A stretch of 64,000 nucleotides of DNA from UBA3792 sp045114775. GTDB taxonomy: Bacteria > Bacillota > Clostridia > Christensenellales > CAG-138. Under the pieces are notes generated by a model that was not told where the DNA came from, made no database searches, and saw nothing but the letters and a program-made list of their open reading frames with translations. Where the stretch lies: NCBI GenBank assembly GCA_045114775.1, contig JBGULC010000044.1:124001-188000 (forward strand). The letters are read 5' to 3'. A program made the position numbers and the translations under genes. Positions 57,360 through 64,000 of this stretch are shown one piece after another (positions within the stretch are counted from its first letter, which is position 1; every line of letters begins with the position of its first letter).

Positions 57360-58388
57360 ATGCAGGACGACAGACTGATCTCCTCCTCGCTGCAGGAAGA
57401 AGACGCGAAAAACGAATACAGCATCCGCCCGCATTTCCTGTCCGAATACATCGGTCAGGAAAGCGTCAAGGAGCATATGCAGATCTATATCGCGGCGGCG
57501 AAGGCGCGCGGCGAATCGCTCGACCACGCGCTGCTCTACGGCCCGCCGGGCCTCGGCAAAACGACGCTCGCGGGCATCATCGCCAATGAGATGGGCGTGA
57601 GCTTACGCGTTACGAGCGGCCCCGCGATCACGCATGCAGGCGATCTTGCGGCGCTTCTCACAAACCTCAGCCCGGGCGACGTGCTGTTCATTGACGAGAT
57701 CCACCGCCTGAATCCGAATGTCGAAGAGGTCCTGTACCCCGCGATGGAGGATTTTGCGCTCGACATCATCATCGGCAAGGGTCCCGGCGCAAGAAGCATC
57801 CGGCTCGATCTGCCGCGGTTCACGCTGATCGGCGCGACGACGCGGCTCGGCATGCTCTCCTCCCCGCTTCGCGACCGTTTCGGCATCAAGGAACAGCTGG
57901 AGCTCTACACGCCCGAAAGCCTGAAGGAGATCGTAACGCGCAGTGCGGACATTCTGCACATCGACGTCGATGAAGAAGGCGCTCTGGAGATCGCCTCCCG
58001 TTCGCGCGGAACACCGCGTATCGCAAACCGGCTCCTGCGGCGCGTTCGAGACTATTCGCAGGTGCGCGGCAGCGGCGTGATCGACCTTGAAACCGCGCAG
58101 AACGCGCTTTCCATGCTGAAGATCGACGAGCTCGGTCTCGACGCGGTCGACCGCAAGATGCTGACCGCCATGATCGAAGTGTTCCGGGGCGGACCGGTCG
58201 GTCTCGATACGATCGCGGCCTATACCGGCGAGGACGCGGGCACGGTCGAGGACGTTTACGAGCCGTATCTTCTGAAGCTCGGCTTCATTGCCCGCACGAC
58301 GCGCGGCAGGATCGTACTGCCGGACGCGTACCGGCATCTGGACTACCCCGTACCCGTCACGGTACAGCAGGAACGCCTGGAGGTATAA
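57360..58388 (+). CDS. ruvB: Holliday junction DNA helicase RuvB
   Basis: This 342-residue AAA+ motor has RPHFLSEYIGQESVKEHM, Walker A GPPGLGKTTLAGI, Walker B LFIDEIHRLNP, sensor 1 LIGATTRLGMLSSPLRDRFG and the C-terminal winged helix (QQERLEV end; IARTTRGRIVLPDAYRHL). It drives branch migration with RuvA. It is the third gene of the operon and is followed, after one base, by a coiled-coil protein gene. Confidence 0.98.
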   Translation: MQDDRLISSSLQEEDAKNEYSIRPHFLSEYIGQESVKEHMQIYIAAAKARGESLDHALLYGPPGLGKTTLAGIIANEMGVSLRVTSGPAITHAGDLAALLTNLSPGDVLFIDEIHRLNPNVEEVLYPAMEDFALDIIIGKGPGARSIRLDLPRFTLIGATTRLGMLSSPLRDRFGIKEQLELYTPESLKEIVTRSADILHIDVDEEGALEIASRSRGTPRIANRLLRRVRDYSQVRGSGVIDLETAQNALSMLKIDELGLDAVDRKMLTAMIEVFRGGPVGLDTIAAYTGEDAGTVEDVYEPYLLKLGFIARTTRGRIVLPDAYRHLDYPVPVTVQQERLEV

Positions 58389-58389
58389 T

Positions 58390-59142
58390 ATGTTCGGCAA
58401 AAAGAAACGCATCATCGCAGAGCAGGAGGAACGGATCGCCGAGCTTGAAAAGCAGCTCGAAACGCTTTCCGCCGACAATAAGCGTCTCAAGGAACGCGTG
58501 ATCGACGTGGAACGCCGCGAACGCGGCATCGGACGCGCGCTGAACGAAGCGACCGCAACGGCGGACAACATGATCGCCGACGCGCAGCGCAAATCTTCCG
58601 TGATCCTCGATCAGATACAGACTGAATGCGAATCGCAGCGCAAGAAAGCGGAGCGCATCGTGGACGACGCGTACCGGAACGCGCGGGAGATCGTACGGGA
58701 AGCCGAAAGCGAAGGCGAGAAAAAGCGCGACGAAATGCAGAAGCAGATTGAGCAGTACGCGGCGCTTCTGAACGGCTACGACGCCATGGTGCAGGAGCAG
58801 CTTCAGATGGCGCAGGACAACGCAAAGCGATTTGCCGAGCTGTCGCGCGCGCTGCATGAATCGGTGCCGAAGCTTCTCGGCGCGGACGGTATGCCGCTTA
58901 CGGGCCTCGGCGCGTCAAGCGACACGCAGAATGCGGAAGCATCCGATCCGCAGTCCTTTTCGGACGTCGAAATGCCGGACTATCGCGCCAATCCGCTGCG
59001 GTTTCAGCCGAGTCGGGACAGTTCCGGCGACGATCAGCTCTGGACGGTCGACAAGATCGCGACGGGCGCAAGCGATGGCGCCGGCTCCGACGTGGACGCG
59101 ATCATCGACGAGATCCTTGCCGCCACTGAGGACGATGCATGA
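58390..59142 (+). CDS. DivIVA-like coiled-coil protein
   Basis: This 250-residue protein is mainly a long coiled coil (residues about 5-170; RIIAEQEERIAELEKQLETL at the start) with a segment like the DivIVA/ATP-synthase-B family (AEREIV-type heptads, YRNAREIVREAESEGEKKRD). The last 80 residues are acidic and disordered. It could be a septum- or pole-associated scaffold. The start at 58390 is set by GGAGG. It overlaps the MBL gene by 4 bases. Function is uncertain. Confidence 0.75.
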   Translation: MFGKKKRIIAEQEERIAELEKQLETLSADNKRLKERVIDVERRERGIGRALNEATATADNMIADAQRKSSVILDQIQTECESQRKKAERIVDDAYRNAREIVREAESEGEKKRDEMQKQIEQYAALLNGYDAMVQEQLQMAQDNAKRFAELSRALHESVPKLLGADGMPLTGLGASSDTQNAEASDPQSFSDVEMPDYRANPLRFQPSRDSSGDDQLWTVDKIATGASDGAGSDVDAIIDEILAATEDDA

Positions 59143-59843
59143 AGCTGACTCTTTTGGGCGTTTGGGGACCGTTCCCGATCGGAGGAGGCGGATGCTCCGC
59201 TTACCTCGTGGAGGACGGCGATACGAAGATCCTTCTGGACTGCGGCAGCGGTGCAATGAGCCGGTTCCGTGCGCTCTATCCCGGAAAGCAGTCGGTCGAT
59301 GCGATCGTGCTTTCGCACATGCACACGGATCACGCAGGCGAGATCCATCTGTTCCGCTACATGCACGAAGCCTATCGCGCAGCGGGCGTACCTTTCCCGA
59401 CGCTTCCCGTGCTTTCGCCGGAAGCCGAAACGCTCATGTATGATGTGTTCGATCCGATCCGTACCTATGACGGATTCGAAACGAAGATCGGGTCGCTCAC
59501 GCTGCGCTTTACGGAGGTACGGCATGCGGTCAGAACGACGGCGGTCCGCGTTACGGACGCAGCCGGGCACTCCCTGTTCTATACGGCGGATACCGGCTGG
59601 TTCGACGGGCTTGTCGAAGCCGCGAAGGACGCCGATCTGCTGCTCGCCGACGCGTGTTTTACGGTCACACCGGAGAATCCTGCGGCAAACCACATGAGCG
59701 GCATGCAGGTCGGGAAGCTTTGCGAGCTTGCGAACTGCAAAAGAGCCGTTCTGACGCACCGCTTCGGCGGAGGCCCCGACGCTCTGCCGTTCTGCAGCGG
59801 ACCGTGCGAATACGCGGTCGAAGGCGCGATCTATGAAATATGA
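59139..59843 (+). CDS. MBL-fold metallohydrolase
   Basis: This 234-residue metallo-beta-lactamase-fold hydrolase has the metal motif LSHMHTDHAGEIH (H-x-H-x-D-H), a second-site Asp region in LFYTADTGWFD, and the late His in AVLTHRFGG. The N-terminus LTLLGVWGPFPIGGGGCSAY is that of the RNase Z / YhfI subgroup. The subgroup acts on nucleic acids or phosphodiesters; the substrate is not certain. It ends 55 bases before the phosphoglycerate kinase fusion gene. Confidence 0.9.
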   Translation: MKLTLLGVWGPFPIGGGGCSAYLVEDGDTKILLDCGSGAMSRFRALYPGKQSVDAIVLSHMHTDHAGEIHLFRYMHEAYRAAGVPFPTLPVLSPEAETLMYDVFDPIRTYDGFETKIGSLTLRFTEVRHAVRTTAVRVTDAAGHSLFYTADTGWFDGLVEAAKDADLLLADACFTVTPENPAANHMSGMQVGKLCELANCKRAVLTHRFGGGPDALPFCSGPCEYAVEGAIYEI

Positions 59844-59898
59844 AATGACGCGGGCAACCGCTTCATGATACAGTACTTTAAGAAAGGAATATACAACT

Positions 59899-61836
59899 AT
59901 GGCAAAAATGACGATCGAAGATGTCAACGTAACAGGCAAGAGAGTTCTCGTGCGTGTGGACTTCAACGTGCCGCTCGCGGAGGACGGGACCGTCTCGGAC
60001 GACAAGCGCATCGTTGCTGCGCTTCCGACGATCAAGTATCTGCTGGATCACAAGGCGAAGGTCATCCTTTGCTCGCATCTCGGCAGACCCAAAGGTGAAG
60101 TCAATCCGAAGTACTCTCTGGAACCCGTCGGTCAGCGCCTTGCAGAGCTGCTGCCCGATACCCGCGTCTGGTTTGCGACCGATACGATCGGCGAAAGCGC
60201 AAAGGCTGCGATCGCAGACATGAAAGACGGCGAAATCGTCCTTCTCGAGAACACGCGCTTCTATAAGGAAGAGGAAAAGAACGATCCGGAATTCGCGAAG
60301 CAGCTTGCAAGCCTTGCGGACCTGTTCGTCTCCGACGCGTTCGGCACCGTGCATCGCGCGCATGCGTCCACCGCAGGCGTTGCGGACTACATTCCGGCCG
60401 TCGCCGGCTACCTCATCGGCAAAGAGCTCGGCGTGATGGGCGAAGCGCTTGAAAACCCGGTCCGCCCGTTCGTGGCGATCCTCGGCGGCGCAAAGGTCGC
60501 GGACAAGATCGGCGTCATCAAGAACCTGCTCGCAAAGTGCGACAGCCTGATCATCGGCGGCGGCATGGCCTATACGTTCTTCAAGGCGATGGGCTATGAG
60601 ATCGGCACCTCCCTGCTCGACGAAAACAGCATCGAGCTCGCGAAGGAGCTCATGGCGGAAGCCAAGGAGCGCGGCGTGAACCTGCTGCTCCCGGTCGACA
60701 CCGTGGTCGCGAAGGAATTTGCGGCGGACGCGGAGCACAAGACCGTTCCGTCGAATGAGATCCCCGAGGGCTGGATGGGCCTCGACATCGGCGAAAAGAC
60801 CTGCGAGCTCTATCGCAAGACGATTCTCGAAGCAAAGACGGTCATCTGGAACGGCCCGATGGGCGTGTTCGAGTTCCCGGCGTTCGCAATCGGCACCAAG
60901 AAGGTCGCGGAGGCCTGCGCGGACTGCGAAGGCACGACGATCATCGGCGGCGGCGATTCCGCTTCCGCAGTGAAAAAGCTCGGCTTTGCAAGCAAAATGA
61001 CGCATATCTCCACCGGCGGCGGCGCGTCGCTTGAGTTCCTTGAGGGCAAGATCCTGCCCGGTGTGGCGGTGCTGAACGACAAGCCCGAAGGCCGTCGTCC
61101 GATCATCGCGGGCAACTGGAAGATGAACAAGACGCCCGACGAAGCGAAGGAGCTCGTTGAGGCGCTGATCCCGCTCGTGAAAGACGCGAAGTGCGAAGTC
61201 GTCGTCTGCCCGCCGTACGTGGACCTCTGCTGCGTCGGCAAGGCGATCAAGGGCACGAACATCAAGCTCGGCGCACAGAACATCCACTGGGCCGAGAAGG
61301 GCGCGTTCACCGGCGAGATCTCCGCAGATATGCTCAAGGCACGCGGCGTCGAATACGCGATCGTCGGTCACTCCGAGCGCCGTCAGTACTTCGGCGAAAC
61401 GGACGAGACCGTCAACAAGCGCGCGCTGGCCGCGCTGAACGCGGGCATCACCCCGATCATCTGCGTCGGCGAATCGCTCGAGCAGCGCGAAGCGGGCGTA
61501 ACGGACGAGCTCGTCTCCAACCAGACCGTTGCGGCGCTCAAAGATATGACGAACGCGCAGGTCGAATCCCTCGTCATCGCGTATGAACCCATCTGGGCGA
61601 TGGGCACCGGCAAGACCGCAACGAAGGAAGACGCGAACGCGACGATCGGCGTGATCCGCAAGGCGATCGCAGGCGTGTTCGGCGAAGCGACGGCGAACAA
61701 GGTCCGCATCCAGTACGGCGGCAGCATGAATCCGAAGAACGCATCCGAGCTCATGGCGATGCCGGAGATCGACGGCGGTCTGATCGGCGGCGCAAGCCTC
61801 AAGGCCGAAGATTTCTCGAAGGTGGTCCACTTCTGA
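59899..61836 (+). CDS. pgk-tpiA: bifunctional phosphoglycerate kinase-triosephosphate isomerase fusion
   Basis: This 645-residue protein carries two glycolytic enzymes in one chain. Residues 1 to about 395 are phosphoglycerate kinase (VRVDFNVPLAEDG, LCSHLGRPKGEVNP, the ATP-site GGGDSASAVKKLG). From about residue 400 to the end is triosephosphate isomerase (PIIAGNWKMNK with Asn406 and Lys408, catalytic His in IVGHSERRQYFG, Glu in IAYEPIWAMGTG, phosphate loop QYGGSMNPKN). The frame is continuous without a slippery site. Such fusions are known from Thermotoga. Its stop overlaps gpmI by one base. Confidence 0.96.
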   Translation: MAKMTIEDVNVTGKRVLVRVDFNVPLAEDGTVSDDKRIVAALPTIKYLLDHKAKVILCSHLGRPKGEVNPKYSLEPVGQRLAELLPDTRVWFATDTIGESAKAAIADMKDGEIVLLENTRFYKEEEKNDPEFAKQLASLADLFVSDAFGTVHRAHASTAGVADYIPAVAGYLIGKELGVMGEALENPVRPFVAILGGAKVADKIGVIKNLLAKCDSLIIGGGMAYTFFKAMGYEIGTSLLDENSIELAKELMAEAKERGVNLLLPVDTVVAKEFAADAEHKTVPSNEIPEGWMGLDIGEKTCELYRKTILEAKTVIWNGPMGVFEFPAFAIGTKKVAEACADCEGTTIIGGGDSASAVKKLGFASKMTHISTGGGASLEFLEGKILPGVAVLNDKPEGRRPIIAGNWKMNKTPDEAKELVEALIPLVKDAKCEVVVCPPYVDLCCVGKAIKGTNIKLGAQNIHWAEKGAFTGEISADMLKARGVEYAIVGHSERRQYFGETDETVNKRALAALNAGITPIICVGESLEQREAGVTDELVSNQTVAALKDMTNAQVESLVIAYEPIWAMGTGKTATKEDANATIGVIRKAIAGVFGEATANKVRIQYGGSMNPKNASELMAMPEIDGGLIGGASLKAEDFSKVVHF

Positions 61837-63377
61837 TGAAGCCGATTACCGCATTGATCATCCTCGACGGCTTTGGCTACCGCGAGGAGAAACAGTATAA
61901 CGCGATCCTGACCGACGGCGCGGTGAACTTCATGCGTCTGTGGAAGAATTATCCGCACACGCTGATCGGCGCGAGCGGCATGGACGTCGGGCTTCCCGAT
62001 GGGCAGATGGGCAATTCCGAGGTCGGGCATACCAACATCGGCGCGGGCCGCATCGTCTATCAGGAGCTTACCCGCATCACGAAGTCCATTCAGGACGGCG
62101 ATTTCTTCGAGAATCCGGCGTTTGTCGGCGCGATCGAAAACTGCAAGGCACACGATTCCGCACTGCATTTCATGGGGCTCTGCTCCGACGGCGGCGTACA
62201 CAGCCACCTCGAGCACCTCTATGCGCTCGTGGAGCTTGCGAAGCGGAACGGGCTTAAGAAGGTCTACGTCCACTGCTTTATGGACGGACGCGACGTTCCC
62301 CCGTCCTCCGGCAAGATGTACCTTGAGCAGCTCGACGCCAAGCTCAAAGAAATCGGCTGCGGAAAGATCGCAACGGTCATGGGTCGCTTCTACGCGATGG
62401 ACCGCGACAACCGCTTCGAGCGCGTCGAACGCGCGTACGCGGCGCTGACGTACGGGGAAGGCTTCACCGCCTCCTCCGGTCCCGAGGCGATGCAGCTCAG
62501 CTACGATCGCGGCGACACCGACGAATTCGTGCAGCCGACGGTCGTACTGACCGACGGCAAACCGACCGCAACGATCGGCGCGAACGACAGTGTGATCTTC
62601 TTCAACTTCCGTCCGGACCGCGCAAGAGAGATCAGCCGCGCGTACATCTTCGAGGACTTCAACGGCTTTGAGCGTAGATTGGGCTTCTTCCCGCTCTACT
62701 ACGTCTCGATGACGCAGTACGACAAGACGTTCGAGAACGCGCTGCACGTCGCGTTCAAGCCGCAGTCGCTCGCGAATACCTTCGGCGCGTACGTCGCGGA
62801 CAAGGGACTTTGCCAGCTCCGTATCGCCGAGACCGAGAAATACGCGCATGTCACGTTCTTCTTCAACGGCGGCGTGGAAGCGCCGAACGCGAACGAGGAC
62901 CGCTGCCTCATCCCCTCGCCAAAGGTCGCGACGTACGATCTGAAGCCCGAGATGAGCGCGTATGAGGTCGCCGCGGAAGCGAAGGCACGGATCGAAAGCG
63001 GCAAGTATGACGTGATGATCCTGAACTTCGCAAACCCCGATATGGTCGGTCATACCGGCGTAATGGACGCAGCCGTCAAAGCGGTCCACGCGGTCGACGA
63101 ATGCCTGAACACGGTCGTGACGGCGATTCTCAAGACCGGCGGGCGCTGCATCGTTACGGCGGACCACGGCAACTGCGAGCTGATGTGGGACGAAGCGCAG
63201 AACGCGCCGTTTACCGCGCACACAACGCTGCCCGTGCCGTGCGTGCTGGTCGACGATACGCGTAAGGATGTCACGCTTCGCGAAGGCGGCAGGCTCTGCG
63301 ATCTTGCGCCCACGCTCCTGGAGCTTCTCGGCCTTCCGATCCCGTCGGAAATGACGGGCAAATCGCTGCTCGGATAA
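61836..63377 (+). CDS. gpmI: 2,3-bisphosphoglycerate-independent phosphoglycerate mutase
   Basis: This 513-residue enzyme converts 3- to 2-phosphoglycerate using two Mn ions. The metal-binding Asp is in LIILDGFGYRE, the phosphorylated Ser in GNSEVGHTNIGAGR, substrate Arg in HCFMDGRDVPP and FFNFRPDRAREIS, and the second metal cluster in NFANPDMVGHTG and VTADHGNCE. Its ATG overlaps the PGK-TPI stop (TGATG), so the two are coupled. A strong terminator follows. Confidence 0.97.
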   Translation: MKPITALIILDGFGYREEKQYNAILTDGAVNFMRLWKNYPHTLIGASGMDVGLPDGQMGNSEVGHTNIGAGRIVYQELTRITKSIQDGDFFENPAFVGAIENCKAHDSALHFMGLCSDGGVHSHLEHLYALVELAKRNGLKKVYVHCFMDGRDVPPSSGKMYLEQLDAKLKEIGCGKIATVMGRFYAMDRDNRFERVERAYAALTYGEGFTASSGPEAMQLSYDRGDTDEFVQPTVVLTDGKPTATIGANDSVIFFNFRPDRAREISRAYIFEDFNGFERRLGFFPLYYVSMTQYDKTFENALHVAFKPQSLANTFGAYVADKGLCQLRIAETEKYAHVTFFFNGGVEAPNANEDRCLIPSPKVATYDLKPEMSAYEVAAEAKARIESGKYDVMILNFANPDMVGHTGVMDAAVKAVHAVDECLNTVVTAILKTGGRCIVTADHGNCELMWDEAQNAPFTAHTTLPVPCVLVDDTRKDVTLREGGRLCDLAPTLLELLGLPIPSEMTGKSLLG

Positions 63378-63395
63378 ACGATATACCTATCATCA

Positions 63396-63438
63396 AGCAG
63401 GCACAAAGCAGAAGCGCTTTGTGCCTGCTACTGTTTTT
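63396..63438 (+). terminator. terminator of the pgk-tpi-gpmI operon
   Basis: AGCAGGCACAAAGC, 6-base loop, GCTTTGTGCCTGCT, then ACTGTTTTTG: a 14-bp perfect stem. Confidence 0.92.
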
Positions 63439-63445
63439 GCATTGT

Positions 63446-63475
63446 TTGACAATGATGATTGTTTAATGCTATAAT
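63446..63475 (+). promoter_or_regulatory. promoter of the terminal lipoprotein gene
   Basis: TTGACA (63446-63451), 18-base spacer, TATAAT (63470-63475), then CGGAGG before the ATG at 63495. Confidence 0.8.
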
Positions 63476-63494
63476 CGATTCGGAGGTGATAATC

Positions 63495-63995
63495 ATGTAT
63501 CCGAAACAAAAACGGCAAATCAAGATACACAGGTTATTTATCCTCACACTGATTATATTTCTCTTAACCGGCTGTCTGATCAGTCATAAAACTAAATACC
63601 ACGATGATATCAGTACGGAGAATGTCACCAGAATCGAGATATACGATTGTCGAGCGGAAGTTGATTCGTATGATCCTGCCACAAAGGGATTTCATAAAGA
63701 CAAAGACCCTGTATGTGCCTTGGTCAATGATGATATCGCTTCTTTTTTAGAGGATTTCGGAAAAGTTAAGTTTGAAGATAAAGTGTATTTTATTCTGGCT
63801 CCTCAAGATCCGAGCTTTCATTTTGGGAAATGGGTCGTTCGGATTCTCTTTACGGACGGAACAAGTTCATTCTATTCCAGTTATGGGTATAACCTTACGC
63901 TGGATTCAGATGATAATTTTGTTACCGGTAACCATTATTGTTGTGACGATGCCGAGTGGGAAGCGTTGATAGCAAAGTATTATTCGTGGGAATAA
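63495..63995 (+). CDS. small lipoprotein, AT-rich, function unknown
   Basis: This 166-residue protein has a basic N-terminus, a signal sequence (LFILTLIIFLLTGC) with a clear lipobox LLTGC and a mature domain of mixed alpha/beta character (IEIYDCRAEVDSYDP, VRILFTDGTSSFYSSYGYN). No family is recognised. The start at 63495 follows GGAGG; the frame back to 63459 is within the promoter. Its base composition and codons (many AT-ending) differ sharply from all neighbours, which suggests recent acquisition or weak codon selection. Confidence 0.82.
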   Translation: MYPKQKRQIKIHRLFILTLIIFLLTGCLISHKTKYHDDISTENVTRIEIYDCRAEVDSYDPATKGFHKDKDPVCALVNDDIASFLEDFGKVKFEDKVYFILAPQDPSFHFGKWVVRILFTDGTSSFYSSYGYNLTLDSDDNFVTGNHYCCDDAEWEALIAKYYSWE

Positions 63996-64000
63996 TCTGC

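Noticed and set aside
59878..63221. Two very long minus-strand open frames (650 and 612 codons) opposite pgk-tpi and gpmI
   Set aside because: These are antisense mirrors of strongly recognisable glycolytic genes. Long mirror frames are expected from the codon bias here.
1..64000. CRISPR arrays, rRNA genes, prophage or insertion sequences
   Set aside because: None seen: no spaced repeats, no rRNA core sequences, no transposase, integrase or phage structural genes.

Overview
The window is a contiguous, densely coding, GC-rich bacterial chromosome segment. It most resembles a member of the class Clostridia (Bacillota), probably an uncultured gut-type lineage. This rests on the gene complement: a SpoVB-like flippase followed by mazG and an HU gene, flotillin FloA with NfeD, a DegV/FakB and FakA fatty-acid kinase pair, EFR1-type flavodoxin-ferredoxin, DUF523, VanZ, YwaF-like membrane proteins, Gram-positive style Shine-Dalgarno sequences (AAAGGAGG) and consensus sigma-A promoters. 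There is no rRNA, prophage, insertion sequence or CRISPR array, so a finer placement is inference only.

Layout. 1-9.7 kb (+): an acyl-handling run made of an AMP-ligase (cut by the window start), an acyl carrier protein, an LRAT-phosphopantetheinyl transferase fusion, an alpha/beta hydrolase, FakB (DegV), an MFS_2 transporter, FakA, a second hydrolase with a Cys in the nucleophile position, a small membrane protein and a third hydrolase. 9.7-11.4 kb: tRNA-Val(CAC), a frameshifted EFR1 gene (-), a dispersed repeat and tRNA-Leu(TAA) (-). 11.5-16.2 kb (-): NfeD, zinc ribbon, FloA, Pro-rich protein, membrane glycosyltransferase-like protein and a split chromate transporter. 16.3-23.7 kb (+): cation efflux, phosphodiester glycosidase-like lipoprotein, PfkB kinase, GntR-ABC operon, VanZ. 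23.7-35.4 kb (-): DUF523, response regulator, histidine kinase, HtrA, MutS2; a glycosyltransferase; an rRNA methyltransferase; a hydrolase fused to a membrane domain, divergent from a MarR regulator. 36.1-36.7 kb: a second copy of the tRNA-linked repeat, a duplicated tRNA 3' end and tRNA-Leu(GAG). 36.7-42.9 kb (+): DNA glycosylase, glycosyltransferase plus PlsC acyltransferase, and a galactose operon (galM, galK, transporter). 43.1-52.0 kb (-): Ig-like surface protein, HU, mazG, SpoVB-like flippase, M14 peptidase, lipase, lipoprotein, flavodoxin. 52.2-56.0 kb: two YwaF/TMEM164-like membrane proteins, one in an operon with a PI-PLC-like protein and an endonuclease/exonuclease/phosphatase-family protein. 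56.2-63.4 kb (+): ruvCAB, a coiled-coil DivIVA-like protein, an MBL-fold hydrolase, a phosphoglycerate kinase-triosephosphate isomerase fusion and gpmI. The last gene is an AT-rich lipoprotein.

A recurring theme is lipid activation and remodelling. The first 8 kb could activate exogenous acyl chains in two ways: as acyl-ACP (AMP-ligase, ACP, and a PPTase fused to an LRAT-type acyltransferase) and as acyl-phosphate (FakA/FakB). The 52-56 kb region pairs phospholipid-cleaving folds with putative Cys/His transacylases. These are the two places where an undescribed system is most likely. The functional links are inferred from gene order and motifs, not demonstrated.
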